This document shows positions 8,717 to 17,587 of a stretch of DNA of 46,715 bases, piece by piece (the stretch's first letter is position 1; every line of letters begins with the position of its first letter). This DNA is from Rariglobus sp. (GTDB lineage: Bacteria > Verrucomicrobiota > Verrucomicrobiia > Opitutales > Opitutaceae), in the NCBI GenBank assembly GCA_029266495.1, contig JAQSWS010000023.1, positions 1 through 46,715 on the forward strand, given 5' to 3'. The notes below the pieces were generated by a model that saw nothing but the letters and a program-made list of their open reading frames with translations, ran no database searches and was not told the DNA's origin. A program made the position numbers and the translations under genes.

Positions 8717-8847
8717 AGGCGTGGTAGGTCGGAAAAGGTGAGCGGCAATTAGCCACAGTTCGCGAGCGAGGGACGACGAAAAACGCCGGGGGGAGGAATA
8801 ATTAGCAAGATTTGCGCAGGGTGTAAGCGGGGCTGAAGAACGGATTT

Positions 8848-8935
8848 TTAACGCAAAGGCACGAAGGCGCAAAGTCCTCAAAGAACGGGGTGCCCGTAAT
8901 CCAACCCATCTTTGCGTCCTGGCGTCTTTGCGTTA
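8848..8935. repeat. Imperfect inverted repeat of the CGCAAAG type
   Basis: The left arm (8848-8874) begins TTAACGCAAAG and ends CGCAAAG; the right arm (8909-8935) is close to its reverse complement, with a diverged middle. It lies between kdsD and fumA, both on the minus strand, and could form a cruciform or hairpin downstream of kdsD. It resembles a dispersed intergenic repeat rather than a gene-specific terminator. Confidence 0.5.
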
Positions 8936-8949
8936 ATGGATTGATTCAC

Positions 8950-9939
8950 TCAAACGATTTTCAGCTTGGGCAGATCCTGGCCGTCGATGAGGCCGGTGGG
9001 TTTGCCTTTCGCATCCACGACGATCAGGTCGTCGATTTTGTGGGCTTCGAACAGGCGCAGCGCGTCCACTCCGAGGGCTTCTTCAGCCACGGTCTTGGGC
9101 GAACGGGTCATGAAGGAGGCGACCGGCTTTTCCAGAAAATCGTCGCTGGTGAGCGCGCTGCGGCGGAAGTCCCCATCGGTGAAGATGCCCGTGAGTTTTC
9201 CCGACTTGGGGTGGACGATGGCGATGCTGCCGCTCTTGGCTTTGGTCATCGCGAGAATCGCCTCCTGCGTGGTGGCCTTCTCGGTCACGATCGGCAGGCG
9301 GGCGCCGCTGCGCATGATGTCTTTGACGCGGAGCAGGAGGACGCGCCCCAGATTGCCGGCGGGATGGAACTTGGCGAAGTCGTCGCGGGTGAGACCGCGT
9401 TCTTCGAGGAGAACCATGGCGAGGGCGTCGCCGAGCGCGAGGGCGGCGGTGGTGCTGGCGGTGGGTGCCAGCCGGAGCGGGCAGGCCTCTTTAGGAACAC
9501 GATAGATGAGTTGCAGGTCGGTGTTTTTCGCGAGATCGGAGCCGGGGTTGCTGGTGAACGCCACGGTGCGCAGGCCGAGACGGCGAAACCCGGGGATGAG
9601 ACGGAGGATTTCCTCGGTCTGCCCGCTATTGCTGAGAAGAAAGACGAGGTCGCCCTCGTTGCACACGCCCAGGTCGCCGTGCAGCGCCTGGGTGGAATCG
9701 AGAAAGCAGGTGGAGAGGCCGGTGCTATTGAACGTGCCGACCAGCTTGTTGGCGATATGGGCCGATTTGCCGACACCCGTGAAGATGAGTTTGCGCCCGG
9801 CACTGCTGGTCGTTTGCACCGCGCGGGCCACGTCAACGAACTTCCCATCCAGTTCGCGGGCAGTGGCCGTGAGGGCTTCCTGTTCGATTTTGATGCAGGC
9901 GCGGGCGCGACTGAGGACGGTTTTGGAGTCGAGGGCCAT
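8950..9939 (-). CDS. kdsD: Arabinose-5-phosphate isomerase (KpsF/GutQ family)
   Basis: This 329-residue protein has an N-terminal SIS sugar-isomerase domain (about 35-180) with GVGKSAH (K58), LSNSGQTEE and the conserved HPAGNLGR. Two CBS domains follow (about 205-262 and 275-329). The length and layout match KdsD, which converts ribulose-5-phosphate to arabinose-5-phosphate, the first step to Kdo for lipopolysaccharide. That implies an LPS-bearing outer membrane. No kdsA, kdsB or kdsC lies alongside. It diverges from the LysM lipoprotein gene over 77 bases. GutQ-like paralogues have the same architecture. Confidence 0.92.
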   Translation of the reverse strand: MALDSKTVLSRARACIKIEQEALTATARELDGKFVDVARAVQTTSSAGRKLIFTGVGKSAHIANKLVGTFNSTGLSTCFLDSTQALHGDLGVCNEGDLVFLLSNSGQTEEILRLIPGFRRLGLRTVAFTSNPGSDLAKNTDLQLIYRVPKEACPLRLAPTASTTAALALGDALAMVLLEERGLTRDDFAKFHPAGNLGRVLLLRVKDIMRSGARLPIVTEKATTQEAILAMTKAKSGSIAIVHPKSGKLTGIFTDGDFRRSALTSDDFLEKPVASFMTRSPKTVAEEALGVDALRLFEAHKIDDLIVVDAKGKPTGLIDGQDLPKLKIV

Positions 9940-10016
9940 TTAGGGTTTGAGTCGTCGGACGGTCTGCGAGACTTAGAAGCAACTTTTTTCCGTTCAAACC
10001 ATTTCACCCGCCACCG

Positions 10017-10889
10017 ATGAGGTTCAGTCTTATTCCGCTTTGTCTGTGCGTGCTCGCGACATTGTTTTTTTCCACCGGTTGCGGGCGTTATGAGTCGTCT
10101 CCATTCACCGCCGAAATCGACGAGCCCGGCTACCGGCGCGGCAAGGATCTGCTGCGTCAGGCGCGCAATCAGGAGGCATTGGCATCGTTCCTTAAAGTGG
10201 TCGAAAAACGCGGCGACGACGCGCCCGAGTCGCACCTCGAACTCGGCATTCTTTATCAGCAGCACATCAAGGATCCGATCGCCGCGATCTATCACTATCG
10301 CAAGTTCCGCGAGTTGAAGCGCAATTCACCGCAATCGGACCTCGTTCGCCAGCGCATCGACGCCGCCACGCGGGAGTTTGCGCGGACGTTGCCCGGGCAG
10401 CCGATGGACAACCAGATCGACCGGCTCGATCTGCTGGAAAAAATGGACCTGCTTCAGCGCGAAAATCTCCAGTTGAAGGAGCAGCTCATCGCGTTGCGCA
10501 CCCAAGCGGTGAACGCACCGCGTCCGTCCCCCACGCCTGCGCCGGCACCGGCGCCTTCCGCCGGCAACGCCGAGCCCCTGGCGCCGCTCGCGATCGACGT
10601 GAGCGATTCCCCCATTTCCGCCGCGCCTGAGCCGGAGCCGGCTCCCGCCGATGTTCCTGCGCTTCCGACGCCGGCCGCCACGCGTCCGGTGCCTGTTGTG
10701 CCCACGCCGCCTCCCGCGGTCGCTGGCCGCCGTTATGTGGTGCAGCGGGGCGACTCCCTGTTCGCCATCGCCAAGAAACATTATGGCACGGCCAACAATG
10801 CGCGCGTGCAATCGATCCTCAACGCCAACCGCGGCGTGCTGCCCAACTCCGGGGCGCTTCAGCCGGGGATGACGTTGATCATTCCCTGA
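10017..10889 (+). CDS. Lipoprotein with helical repeat region and C-terminal LysM domain
   Basis: This 290-residue protein starts with a lipoprotein signal peptide; the lipobox is FSTGC, with the lipidated cysteine at about residue 22. Residues about 38-115 look TPR-like (GKDLLRQARNQEALASFLKVVE). A short leucine-rich coiled coil follows (about 135-160), then a Pro/Ala-rich linker (about 165-238). A LysM domain at the end has YVVQRGDSLFAIAKKHYG. LysM binds N-acetylglucosamine polymers, so it likely tethers an outer-membrane lipoprotein to peptidoglycan. It sits 34 bases before the aminotransferase gene, probably in one transcript, with no obvious functional link. Confidence 0.85.
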   Translation: MRFSLIPLCLCVLATLFFSTGCGRYESSPFTAEIDEPGYRRGKDLLRQARNQEALASFLKVVEKRGDDAPESHLELGILYQQHIKDPIAAIYHYRKFRELKRNSPQSDLVRQRIDAATREFARTLPGQPMDNQIDRLDLLEKMDLLQRENLQLKEQLIALRTQAVNAPRPSPTPAPAPAPSAGNAEPLAPLAIDVSDSPISAAPEPEPAPADVPALPTPAATRPVPVVPTPPPAVAGRRYVVQRGDSLFAIAKKHYGTANNARVQSILNANRGVLPNSGALQPGMTLIIP

Positions 10890-10923
10890 CGCAGATTCCC
10901 GTCTCATCGGCGCTTTTTTTTCC

Positions 10924-12084
10924 ATGCCGCGCACCTCCCGCCGCACGTCCGTTTTCACCGAGTCGCTCATCCGGGAGATGTCGCGCGTCGCCGCGCAACA
11001 CAAGGCGATCAACCTCTCGCAAGGGTTTCCCGATGGCGATCCGCCCGCCGCGCTCGTGCAGGCGGCCAAGGATGCGATGGATGCCGGCCGGCACCAATAC
11101 GCCGTCACATGGGGTTCTCCGGAACTGCGTGATGCGCTCGCTGAAAAACTGACGCGTTTCACCGGGCTTCCGGTCGATCCGCTGCGGGAATTGGTCGTCA
11201 CTTGCGGCGCCACCGAGGCGATGCTCGCCGCGGTGATGACGGTATGCGATCCGGGCGACCGCATCGGGATGTTTTCGCCGTTCTACGAGAACTATAACGC
11301 CGACGCCATTCTCAGCGGTGCGGTCGCGGTGCACGTGCCGCTGCATCCTCCGCATTATCGTTTTGACCCGGCCGAGTTGCGCGCGGCGTTTGCGGGCAAC
11401 GGCGGGTTGAAGGCGTTTATCCTCTGCAACCCGTCCAACCCATGCGGACGTGTTTTCACGCGGGAGGAGCTGTTGCAGATCGCCGCGCTGGCCGAGGAGT
11501 TCGACACGTTTGTCATCACCGACGAAGTCTACGAGCACCTCGTGTTCGACGGGAGAAAACACGTTTATTTCGCCACGCTCCCGGGCATGGCGGCCCGCAC
11601 GCTTTCGGTGTCTTCGCTGTCGAAGACGTTTTCGATCACCGGCTGGCGTCTGGGTTACCTGCAGGCCGCGCCGGAGATCATCGCACAGGCACGCAAGGTT
11701 CACGATTTCCTCACGGTCGGCGCGGCGGCTCCGCTGCAGCATGCGGTGGTCACGGCCTTGCAGTTTCCCGCGAGCTACTACGAGGCGTTGTGCGCCGAGT
11801 ATCAGGCCCAGCGTGATGTGTTGCTCGGCTACCTCGATCAGACGGGGCTCGCCTACACGCGACCCGAGGGGGCGTATTTTGTGATGCTCGACATTTCGCC
11901 TTTTGGGTTCGCGAGCGACGTGGAGTTTTCACACTGGATGGCAAAGGAGATCGGCGTCGCACCGGTGCCCGGGTCGAGTTTTTTTGCCAGCGGCGAGAAC
12001 CGCTACGTGCGGCTTAACTTCGCCAAGAAGCCGGCGACGTTGCATGCGGCTGGCGAGCGTCTGCTCAAGCTGAAGCGCGGGTGA
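10924..12084 (+). CDS. Class I/II PLP-dependent aminotransferase
   Basis: This 386-residue fold-type I aminotransferase carries the conserved NLSQGFPDGDPP near the start, CNPSNPCGR (N172), ITDEVYEHL (D200) and the PLP lysine K234 in SSLSKTFSITGWR. The substrate-binding arginine lies in RYVRLNFA near the end. The overall pattern is closest to the methionine/kynurenine/glutamine aminotransferase group (YbdL/CCBL-like), but substrate is not predictable with confidence. The start follows a run of nine T and CC with no Shine-Dalgarno sequence. Confidence 0.88.
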   Translation: MPRTSRRTSVFTESLIREMSRVAAQHKAINLSQGFPDGDPPAALVQAAKDAMDAGRHQYAVTWGSPELRDALAEKLTRFTGLPVDPLRELVVTCGATEAMLAAVMTVCDPGDRIGMFSPFYENYNADAILSGAVAVHVPLHPPHYRFDPAELRAAFAGNGGLKAFILCNPSNPCGRVFTREELLQIAALAEEFDTFVITDEVYEHLVFDGRKHVYFATLPGMAARTLSVSSLSKTFSITGWRLGYLQAAPEIIAQARKVHDFLTVGAAAPLQHAVVTALQFPASYYEALCAEYQAQRDVLLGYLDQTGLAYTRPEGAYFVMLDISPFGFASDVEFSHWMAKEIGVAPVPGSSFFASGENRYVRLNFAKKPATLHAAGERLLKLKRG

Positions 12085-12187
12085 GCCGCCTGGGCCGGGC
12101 GGGGCGGCCAGCCGGCTATCATGTCCTCGATATTTAAACCGCCGGAATGGGTAGCGACTGCCGCGTGATGTGATTAGCTTGTTCGTC

Positions 12188-13957
12188 ATGACATCCGACG
12201 AACCTCCTTCGGAAAACGTCGCCCGTCACTCCGAACCTGCCCAGGCATGGGTGCCGCCGGAGCCGGTTTCCCTGCGGGTGATCGCCGGCATGCCGGCGTC
12301 GCCGGGAATGGTGATCGCTCCTCTTTTTTGCTTCCGTGCCGAGTTGCTCGCAGTCGAGGATGAACCCGGCGAGCCGGCGGCGGAACGTCTCCGTCTCGAT
12401 CGCATCATCGCCGAGGCCCATGCCGAGCTGCAGCGGCTGAGTGACGATGCCGATGCCTGCCCCGGGCCGGCTCACGCGGGGATTTTCAAAGCCCATCAAG
12501 CGCTCCTTGCCGATCCCGAATTGCTTGCCGAGGTCGGCGCGCTCATCGACGAGAACCACGGTGCACCCTGGTCGTGGCAGCAGATCATCGACCGTCGTGT
12601 GGACGCGGTCGGCCGTTCTCAAAACGAGCGGCTCGCCGGACACGCCGTGGATCTGACCGACATCGGGCAACGCGTATTGCGGCTGTTTTCCGGTGTCGTG
12701 AAACACGGGCCGGAACTGCCGCCGGGCGAGTGGATTCTTGCAGCGGACGATCTCGCGCCTTCCGACATGATCCGTTTGGACGCCAAAAGAATCGTCGGAC
12801 TGTGCACGGCATCCGGCGGTCCGACTTCCCATACGGCGATCATTGCCCGCGCCCGCGGCATTCCGGCCGTGGTGGCCGCGGGGAGTGACGTTTTTTCGCT
12901 GACCACCGGGGCGCCTGCCATCCTGGATGGCGATGCGGGCCGGCTTTATCCCAACGCCGATCAGGGCTCTTTGGCTTCCGCGAGAGCCTTTCAGGCCGAT
13001 CTTGCACGGAGGCAGGCGCTCGCCGATGCCGGGCGCTTTCGTCCCGCGTTGCTGACGGACGGCCACCGCGTCGAAATCGGCGCGAACATTGGCGCGGTCG
13101 ACGAAGCTTCCTCCGCCGTTGATGCCGGCGCCGAGAGCGTCGGGCTGCTGCGCACGGAGTTCTTGTTTCTTTGCAGGGAAAACGCGCCGGCCGAGGAGGA
13201 GCAGTTTCTCGCCTATACGGGAATAATGCATGCACTCGGCGGACGGCCGCTGATCATCCGGACGTTCGACGTCGGCGGCGACAAGGTGGCGCCCTATCTT
13301 GATCTCGCAAAGGAAGAGAATCCGTTTTTGGGGATGCGCGGCGTTCGTCTGTCATTGAGGCATGTGGATGTATTCAAAATTCAACTGCGGGCGATCTATC
13401 GTGCGGTCGCGACTGCCGGTGCGGGTGCGGTGAAGATCATGTTTCCAATGGTGACGACACTGGAGGATTTCCGTGCCGCGAAAGCGCTCGCCGAAACCGT
13501 GCGCGCCGGACTGGGGGCTCCGGCGTGCGATGTCGGCATGATGATCGAGGTGCCCTCGGCCGCGCTCATGGCCCGGGAATTTGCCCGCGAGGCGGATTTT
13601 TTCTCGATCGGCACCAACGATCTGACGCAATACGCCCTCGCGATTGACCGGGAGCATCCTGAACTCGGCAAGGAGGCTGATGCGTTGCATCCCGCCGTGC
13701 TGCGGCTGGTCGACCAGGCTGTGCGTGGCGCCGGGGCGGAGGGGAAATGGGTCGGGGTCTGTGGCGGTGCGGCGAGCGATCTTCTGGGGGCCATGATCCT
13801 GACCGGGCTGGGAGTCACGGAGCTCAGCACGAGCGTTCCCGCCCTCGCCAACGTGAAAGCGTGCTTGCGCGGCCATTCCCTGACCGCGCTTCGAGGGCTG
13901 GCGCGGCGCGCACTTGCCTGCTCGACCGCGGCCGAGGTTCGGGCACTCTCGGTCTGA
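12188..13957 (+). CDS. ptsI: PTS enzyme I (phosphoenolpyruvate-protein phosphotransferase)
   Basis: This 589-residue protein (ATG start; an in-frame GTG lies 18 bases upstream) has the full enzyme I layout. An N-terminal HPr-binding and phosphohistidine region has the active histidine H215 in GGPTSHTAIIARARG. The C-terminal PEP-binding barrel has LRTEFLFLCR, RTFDVGGDK and FSIGTNDLTQYALAIDR. It moves phosphate from PEP to HPr. No GAF, HPr or IIA fusion is present. fruK follows 20 bases later, which suggests a fructose PTS, but no HPr or enzyme II gene is in the window. Confidence 0.92.
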   Translation: MTSDEPPSENVARHSEPAQAWVPPEPVSLRVIAGMPASPGMVIAPLFCFRAELLAVEDEPGEPAAERLRLDRIIAEAHAELQRLSDDADACPGPAHAGIFKAHQALLADPELLAEVGALIDENHGAPWSWQQIIDRRVDAVGRSQNERLAGHAVDLTDIGQRVLRLFSGVVKHGPELPPGEWILAADDLAPSDMIRLDAKRIVGLCTASGGPTSHTAIIARARGIPAVVAAGSDVFSLTTGAPAILDGDAGRLYPNADQGSLASARAFQADLARRQALADAGRFRPALLTDGHRVEIGANIGAVDEASSAVDAGAESVGLLRTEFLFLCRENAPAEEEQFLAYTGIMHALGGRPLIIRTFDVGGDKVAPYLDLAKEENPFLGMRGVRLSLRHVDVFKIQLRAIYRAVATAGAGAVKIMFPMVTTLEDFRAAKALAETVRAGLGAPACDVGMMIEVPSAALMAREFAREADFFSIGTNDLTQYALAIDREHPELGKEADALHPAVLRLVDQAVRGAGAEGKWVGVCGGAASDLLGAMILTGLGVTELSTSVPALANVKACLRGHSLTALRGLARRALACSTAAEVRALSV

Positions 13958-13977
13958 TCGCTTCCACTTTGGCCTTT

Positions 13978-14913
13978 ATGCATTCCAGCATCACCACGCT
14001 CACGCTCAACCCCGCGATTGATCGCACCGTGACGATCCCCGGCTTCACGGCGGGCGCGGTCAATCGGGTCGAGCGCGTCAGCGACCGGGCGGGGGGCAAG
14101 GGGATCAATGTTGCCGCCATGCTGGCAGCGCATGGGTTCAAGGTTGCCGCGATGGGTTTTCTTGGGAGGGACAATCTCGTTCCGTTCACCGCCTTGTTTG
14201 CCGCGAGTGGCATCGAAGACCGTTGTCTGCGTCTGCAGGGCCAGACCCGCGTCGGCATCAAGGTCGTTGATCCGGTAAGCCATGAGACCACCGACATCAA
14301 TTTTCCCGGGCTTGCGCCCTCGGCGTGGGATCTCACGTCCCTGCGCGAGCAGCTTGCCGGGCTTTCCGGTGGTTGGTGCGTGATTGCCGGAAGTCTTCCG
14401 CCAGCCGTCGGGCCGGGCGTCTACCGTGAGTTGATCGCGCTGCTCAAGGCGAACGGCGTGCGCACGGTGCTTGATTCCAGCGGCGAAGCGTTGCGCGAGG
14501 CGCTCTTCGCGGCGCCCGACATCGTCAAACCCAACACCCATGAGTTGAGTGCGCATCTGGGCCGCCCGATGTCCACCGAGCGCGAGGTCATCGCAGGCGC
14601 TCGCGAATTGCTGGCAGGCGGGGTGAAGCTGGTGGTCGTCTCGCGTGGAGCCGACGGTGCCTGCTTCGTGACCACCGAAGAGGTCATCGTGGCGCGACCT
14701 CCGGCGGTCACAGTGCACAGCACGGTGGGCGCGGGCGATGCGATGGTCGCGGGCGTGGTCGCCGCGCAAATCCTCGACCTGTCGCTCGGTGAATGTGCGC
14801 GGCTGTCGACCTCGTATGCGCTGGCCGTGCTCACGCGCACGGAGAGCGGGTGCGACCTGGGCACCGCCTCCAAGGCATTCCTGGGCCAGGTGGAGATCAC
14901 CGCTTGTTCCTAG
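13978..14913 (+). CDS. fruK: 1-phosphofructokinase (PfkB family)
   Basis: This 311-residue PfkB-type kinase has TLTLNPAIDRTV at the N-terminus, GGKGINVA (39-46), the KPNTHEL motif and the catalytic GAGDAMVAG loop (base D254). These place it in the FruK/LacC branch that phosphorylates fructose-1-phosphate to fructose-1,6-bisphosphate. The ATG at 13978 is chosen because upstream codons overlap ptsI and are not conserved-looking. It follows ptsI by 20 bases and is presumably co-transcribed. A tagatose-6-phosphate kinase role is possible but less likely next to enzyme I. Confidence 0.9.
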   Translation: MHSSITTLTLNPAIDRTVTIPGFTAGAVNRVERVSDRAGGKGINVAAMLAAHGFKVAAMGFLGRDNLVPFTALFAASGIEDRCLRLQGQTRVGIKVVDPVSHETTDINFPGLAPSAWDLTSLREQLAGLSGGWCVIAGSLPPAVGPGVYRELIALLKANGVRTVLDSSGEALREALFAAPDIVKPNTHELSAHLGRPMSTEREVIAGARELLAGGVKLVVVSRGADGACFVTTEEVIVARPPAVTVHSTVGAGDAMVAGVVAAQILDLSLGECARLSTSYALAVLTRTESGCDLGTASKAFLGQVEITACS

Positions 14914-15010
14914 GGATTTTTTGGCTCTAACAAAGGAGGGGGCCAATTCGCCCCGCGGACTCCGTTGCATCTTTGGGCCGGGTGGCCACTCTCAGCCGTG
15001 ACGCCCATCC

Positions 15011-16357
15011 ATGGATACTCCCAAAGCCCGCAACCGTCTTCCCTTCGTCTCCACGCTCGTTGAAACCTTCGGATTCAGTCCGGCGCTGGCTTCGGTGATC
15101 GCCTGCTTCCTGGCGTTGGTGTGTCTGCTGGCCGTCGTCTGGGTCGTTCGCTCAGCGCCGCCGCGCACACTCGTCCTCACCAGCGGGCCCGAGGGCAGCT
15201 CCTTTCAGCGTTGGGCCGGCGCTTACCAGAAGGCCCTCGCCAAACATGGCGTGACGCTGGAAATCCTGCCGTCCGCCGGCTCGCTCGACAATCTCCAGCG
15301 TCTGCAATCGACCGACCGACGGGTGGACATCGGCTTTGTTTCGGGCGGGGTGAGCAAAGAGGAAAACCTGGAGGGACTGGTGTCGCTGGGAAGCGTGGGC
15401 TACCAGCCGTTGTGGATTTTTTATCGCGGGGCCGCGCCGATCTCCCGGCTTTCTCAACTGGCCGGCCAGCGAATCGCGGTGGGCGTCAACGGCAGCGCCA
15501 CTCGAGCACTTGCGCTTCTTTTGCTCCAGGCCAACGGCATCACCGGAGCGCCGACGACATTTGCGGACCTTGAAGCTGACGCGGCGGCGGAAGCCTTGCT
15601 GCAGGGCAAGCTCGACGCGGTGTTCCTGATGGGGGACTCGGCTTCGATGCAGACGCTGCGCAACCTGGTGCGCACGCCGGACGTCCAGTTGTTCAGTTTT
15701 ACGCAGGCGGATGCCTACGTTCGCCGGAACGCCTTCCTCAATAAAATCGAGTTGCCGCAAGGTTCGATGGATCTGGGCAAAAACCTGCCTTCGCAGGATG
15801 TCGTCCTGGTCGGCCCGACCGTGGAACTCGTCGCCCGTGAAGGACTCCATTCGGCGCTCTCGGACCTGTTGCTGGACGTGGCGAAACAGGTTCACGGGCG
15901 CGCGAACCTGATGCAGAGGCGAGGTGAGTTCCCTGTGCTGGTCGAACACGAGATTCCGCTCAGCGACGACGCGGTGCGCTACTATAAATCGGGCAAGGGA
16001 TTGCTCTATCGCGCGGTGGGTTCCTTCTGGGTCGCCAGTTTGCTCAATCGTCTTCTGGTGGCCGTGGTGCCGTTGGTGCTGGTGCTCTTTCCGGCCTTCC
16101 GGCTGCTGCCGGTGATGTATCGGCTCAGCATCCAGCTGCGCCTTTACCGCTGCTATCGTCCGCTGCTGCGTCTTGAGCGCGAGAGCTTTGGACCGCTGAC
16201 GTCTGCACGCGTTCAGGAGCTGCTCCAGGAACTCGACGAGATCGAGGCATCCGTGAATCGCGTGAAGGTGCCGGCGTCGTTCGCGGATCGTTTTTACTGG
16301 CTGCGAAGCCATGTGGCGTTCGTGCGTGGACGATTGAATTCAGCGGCGACAACATAG
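15011..16357 (+). CDS. Membrane-anchored TAXI-family TRAP-type solute-binding protein
   Basis: This 448-residue protein has an N-terminal membrane helix (about 25-47) followed by a TAXI-type periplasmic binding domain (about 55-330). Visible marks are LTSGPEGSSFQRWAGAYQKAL, VDIGFVSGG and GQRIAVGVNGSATRALALLLL. A second membrane helix lies at about 342-368, after SFWVASLLNRLL. About 75 charged, helical residues then follow (RLERESFGPLTSARVQELLQEL). Classical TAXI proteins are secreted and feed a fused TRAP permease; no TRAP permease gene is nearby. It may act as a tethered receptor or sensor. The gene appears monocistronic. Confidence 0.82.
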   Translation: MDTPKARNRLPFVSTLVETFGFSPALASVIACFLALVCLLAVVWVVRSAPPRTLVLTSGPEGSSFQRWAGAYQKALAKHGVTLEILPSAGSLDNLQRLQSTDRRVDIGFVSGGVSKEENLEGLVSLGSVGYQPLWIFYRGAAPISRLSQLAGQRIAVGVNGSATRALALLLLQANGITGAPTTFADLEADAAAEALLQGKLDAVFLMGDSASMQTLRNLVRTPDVQLFSFTQADAYVRRNAFLNKIELPQGSMDLGKNLPSQDVVLVGPTVELVAREGLHSALSDLLLDVAKQVHGRANLMQRRGEFPVLVEHEIPLSDDAVRYYKSGKGLLYRAVGSFWVASLLNRLLVAVVPLVLVLFPAFRLLPVMYRLSIQLRLYRCYRPLLRLERESFGPLTSARVQELLQELDEIEASVNRVKVPASFADRFYWLRSHVAFVRGRLNSAATT

Positions 16358-16579
16358 GTGGTTCCGGCGTTCGGTTAGAGATATTCCCCGCCCCCGTTGA
16401 GGATTATTTCCGGGCGTCGTCTTGGCATGGAAAACCCGTCCAAGCAGACCAAGAGCACCCCATGGTTAAAGGCCGGCGCCCGGTGTAGAGTCGGGTTCTC
16501 CAATGCCATCCCCAGGCACTTTTTCGCAATCAGGGTCGGGGCCCAGGCATTCATTTCAGTCCTCAAACGAAACTTGCTT

Positions 16580-17140
16580 ATGAAATCGCCCAACTCTCCC
16601 TCCACGCCCCCTTCTTCAGAATCTTCGGCCGCTCCGTCATTGTCCCAAGGCGGAACGCCCGACGCACCCCGGTTCGACACCAGCTCGGTCAAAGAAATGG
16701 CGGGTGACGCGAAACGCGCCGCAGGCAGCGCGCTCAGCCAGGCCAGGGAACGGGCTGCGAGCATGGCGGAGGAGCAAAAGCAGTCGGCCGCCGCGCACAT
16801 CGGCCGGTATGGCACGGCACTGCGTGATTCCGCGCGATCCGTCGAGGACGAGGATCCCAACGTGGCTTACTTTGCCAACCGCGCCGCGGAACGGATTGAA
16901 CGGATCGCCGATTACATCCGGTCGACCGATCTCACCGGATTGCGGCATGACGCCGAAGACCTGGCCCGCCGCCATCCGGCGTTGTTTATGGGCGGCATGT
17001 TCATTGCGGGAATCGTGCTGGGCGGTCTGGTGAAAACCTCCGCCAAGGCGATCCGCGAAGGCAGCGCATCGTCCGTCGATACCGACGAATCCTATGGCGA
17101 CCACCCCGACCTCATCGCGAGCCAGCCCTCCGGCTTCTAA
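16580..17140 (+). CDS. Hypothetical membrane protein of an envelope-stress-type cassette
   Basis: This 186-residue protein has no family that I can name firmly. Residues 1-35 are Ser/Pro-rich. Residues 35-75 are an Ala/Gly/Glu amphipathic helix (AAGSALSQARERAASMAEE), and 90-125 a second helix. A single membrane segment lies at about 137-156 (ALFMGGMFIAGIVLGGLV), preceded by DLARRHP. This pattern, a helix-rich soluble part then RRHP and one TM, resembles small membrane proteins found with YqjD/ElaB-like, Holin-X and DUF3618 genes, which follow here. ATG 16580 is preferred; the frame extends upstream to 16397 through unlikely sequence. Confidence 0.7.
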   Translation: MKSPNSPSTPPSSESSAAPSLSQGGTPDAPRFDTSSVKEMAGDAKRAAGSALSQARERAASMAEEQKQSAAAHIGRYGTALRDSARSVEDEDPNVAYFANRAAERIERIADYIRSTDLTGLRHDAEDLARRHPALFMGGMFIAGIVLGGLVKTSAKAIREGSASSVDTDESYGDHPDLIASQPSGF

Positions 17141-17152
17141 CCCTCTCATCCC

Positions 17153-17587
17153 ATGAATCACGCTCCCACCACCACAAGCACCGTCGGGTCGCTGCTCGCC
17201 GAGTTGAAGGAGGAGTCGACGACCTTGCTCCGCCAGGAGATCGCCCTTGCAAAAGCCGAGCTCAACGAAAAGGCGGAGCGCGTCGGCAGAAACACCTTCG
17301 AACTGGCCTTGGGCGGCGCGCTCGCCTACTCGGGCCTGATTATTTTGCTGATCGGTCTTTCCCTGCTGCTCAGCCACGTGTTCACCCGGTTCGGGGTGGC
17401 CGTGGAGACGGCGGTCTGGCTCGGTCCCATTGTGGTCGGCCTTCTGGTCGCCCTCGCCGGCACGATCATGCTGGTGAAGGCAAAAAAAATCATGAGCGCC
17501 GACAGACTGTTCCCCAGCGAGACCGTCGAGTCCCTCAACGAGGACAAGCGGTGGATTCAACATAAACTTTCTCAACACCACTCATGA
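17153..17587 (+). CDS. Holin-X/YqjE-type (PF07332-like) membrane protein
   Basis: This 144-residue protein starts with an amphipathic helix typical of the family (SLLAELKEESTTLLRQEIAL, 13-32). Two membrane segments (about 51-74 and 83-107) and a short tail follow. The match is to the Phage_holin_3_6/Actinobacterial Holin-X type group, which despite its name is usually chromosomal and linked to envelope or membrane stress. It lies 12 bases after the preceding gene and overlaps the DUF3618-like gene by 4 bases (ATGA), so the three form an operon. Confidence 0.78.
   Translation: MNHAPTTTSTVGSLLAELKEESTTLLRQEIALAKAELNEKAERVGRNTFELALGGALAYSGLIILLIGLSLLLSHVFTRFGVAVETAVWLGPIVVGLLVALAGTIMLVKAKKIMSADRLFPSETVESLNEDKRWIQHKLSQHHS

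Noticed and set aside
7493-8752. 419-codon plus-strand frame opposite fumA
   Set aside because: Its Gly/Glu/Val-rich translation is the mirror of the fumarase gene, whose cluster cysteines are all intact.
13747-13977. N-terminal extension of fruK by 77 codons
   Set aside because: The extension lies inside ptsI in another frame and has no PfkB-like sequence; ATG 13978 gives the standard length.
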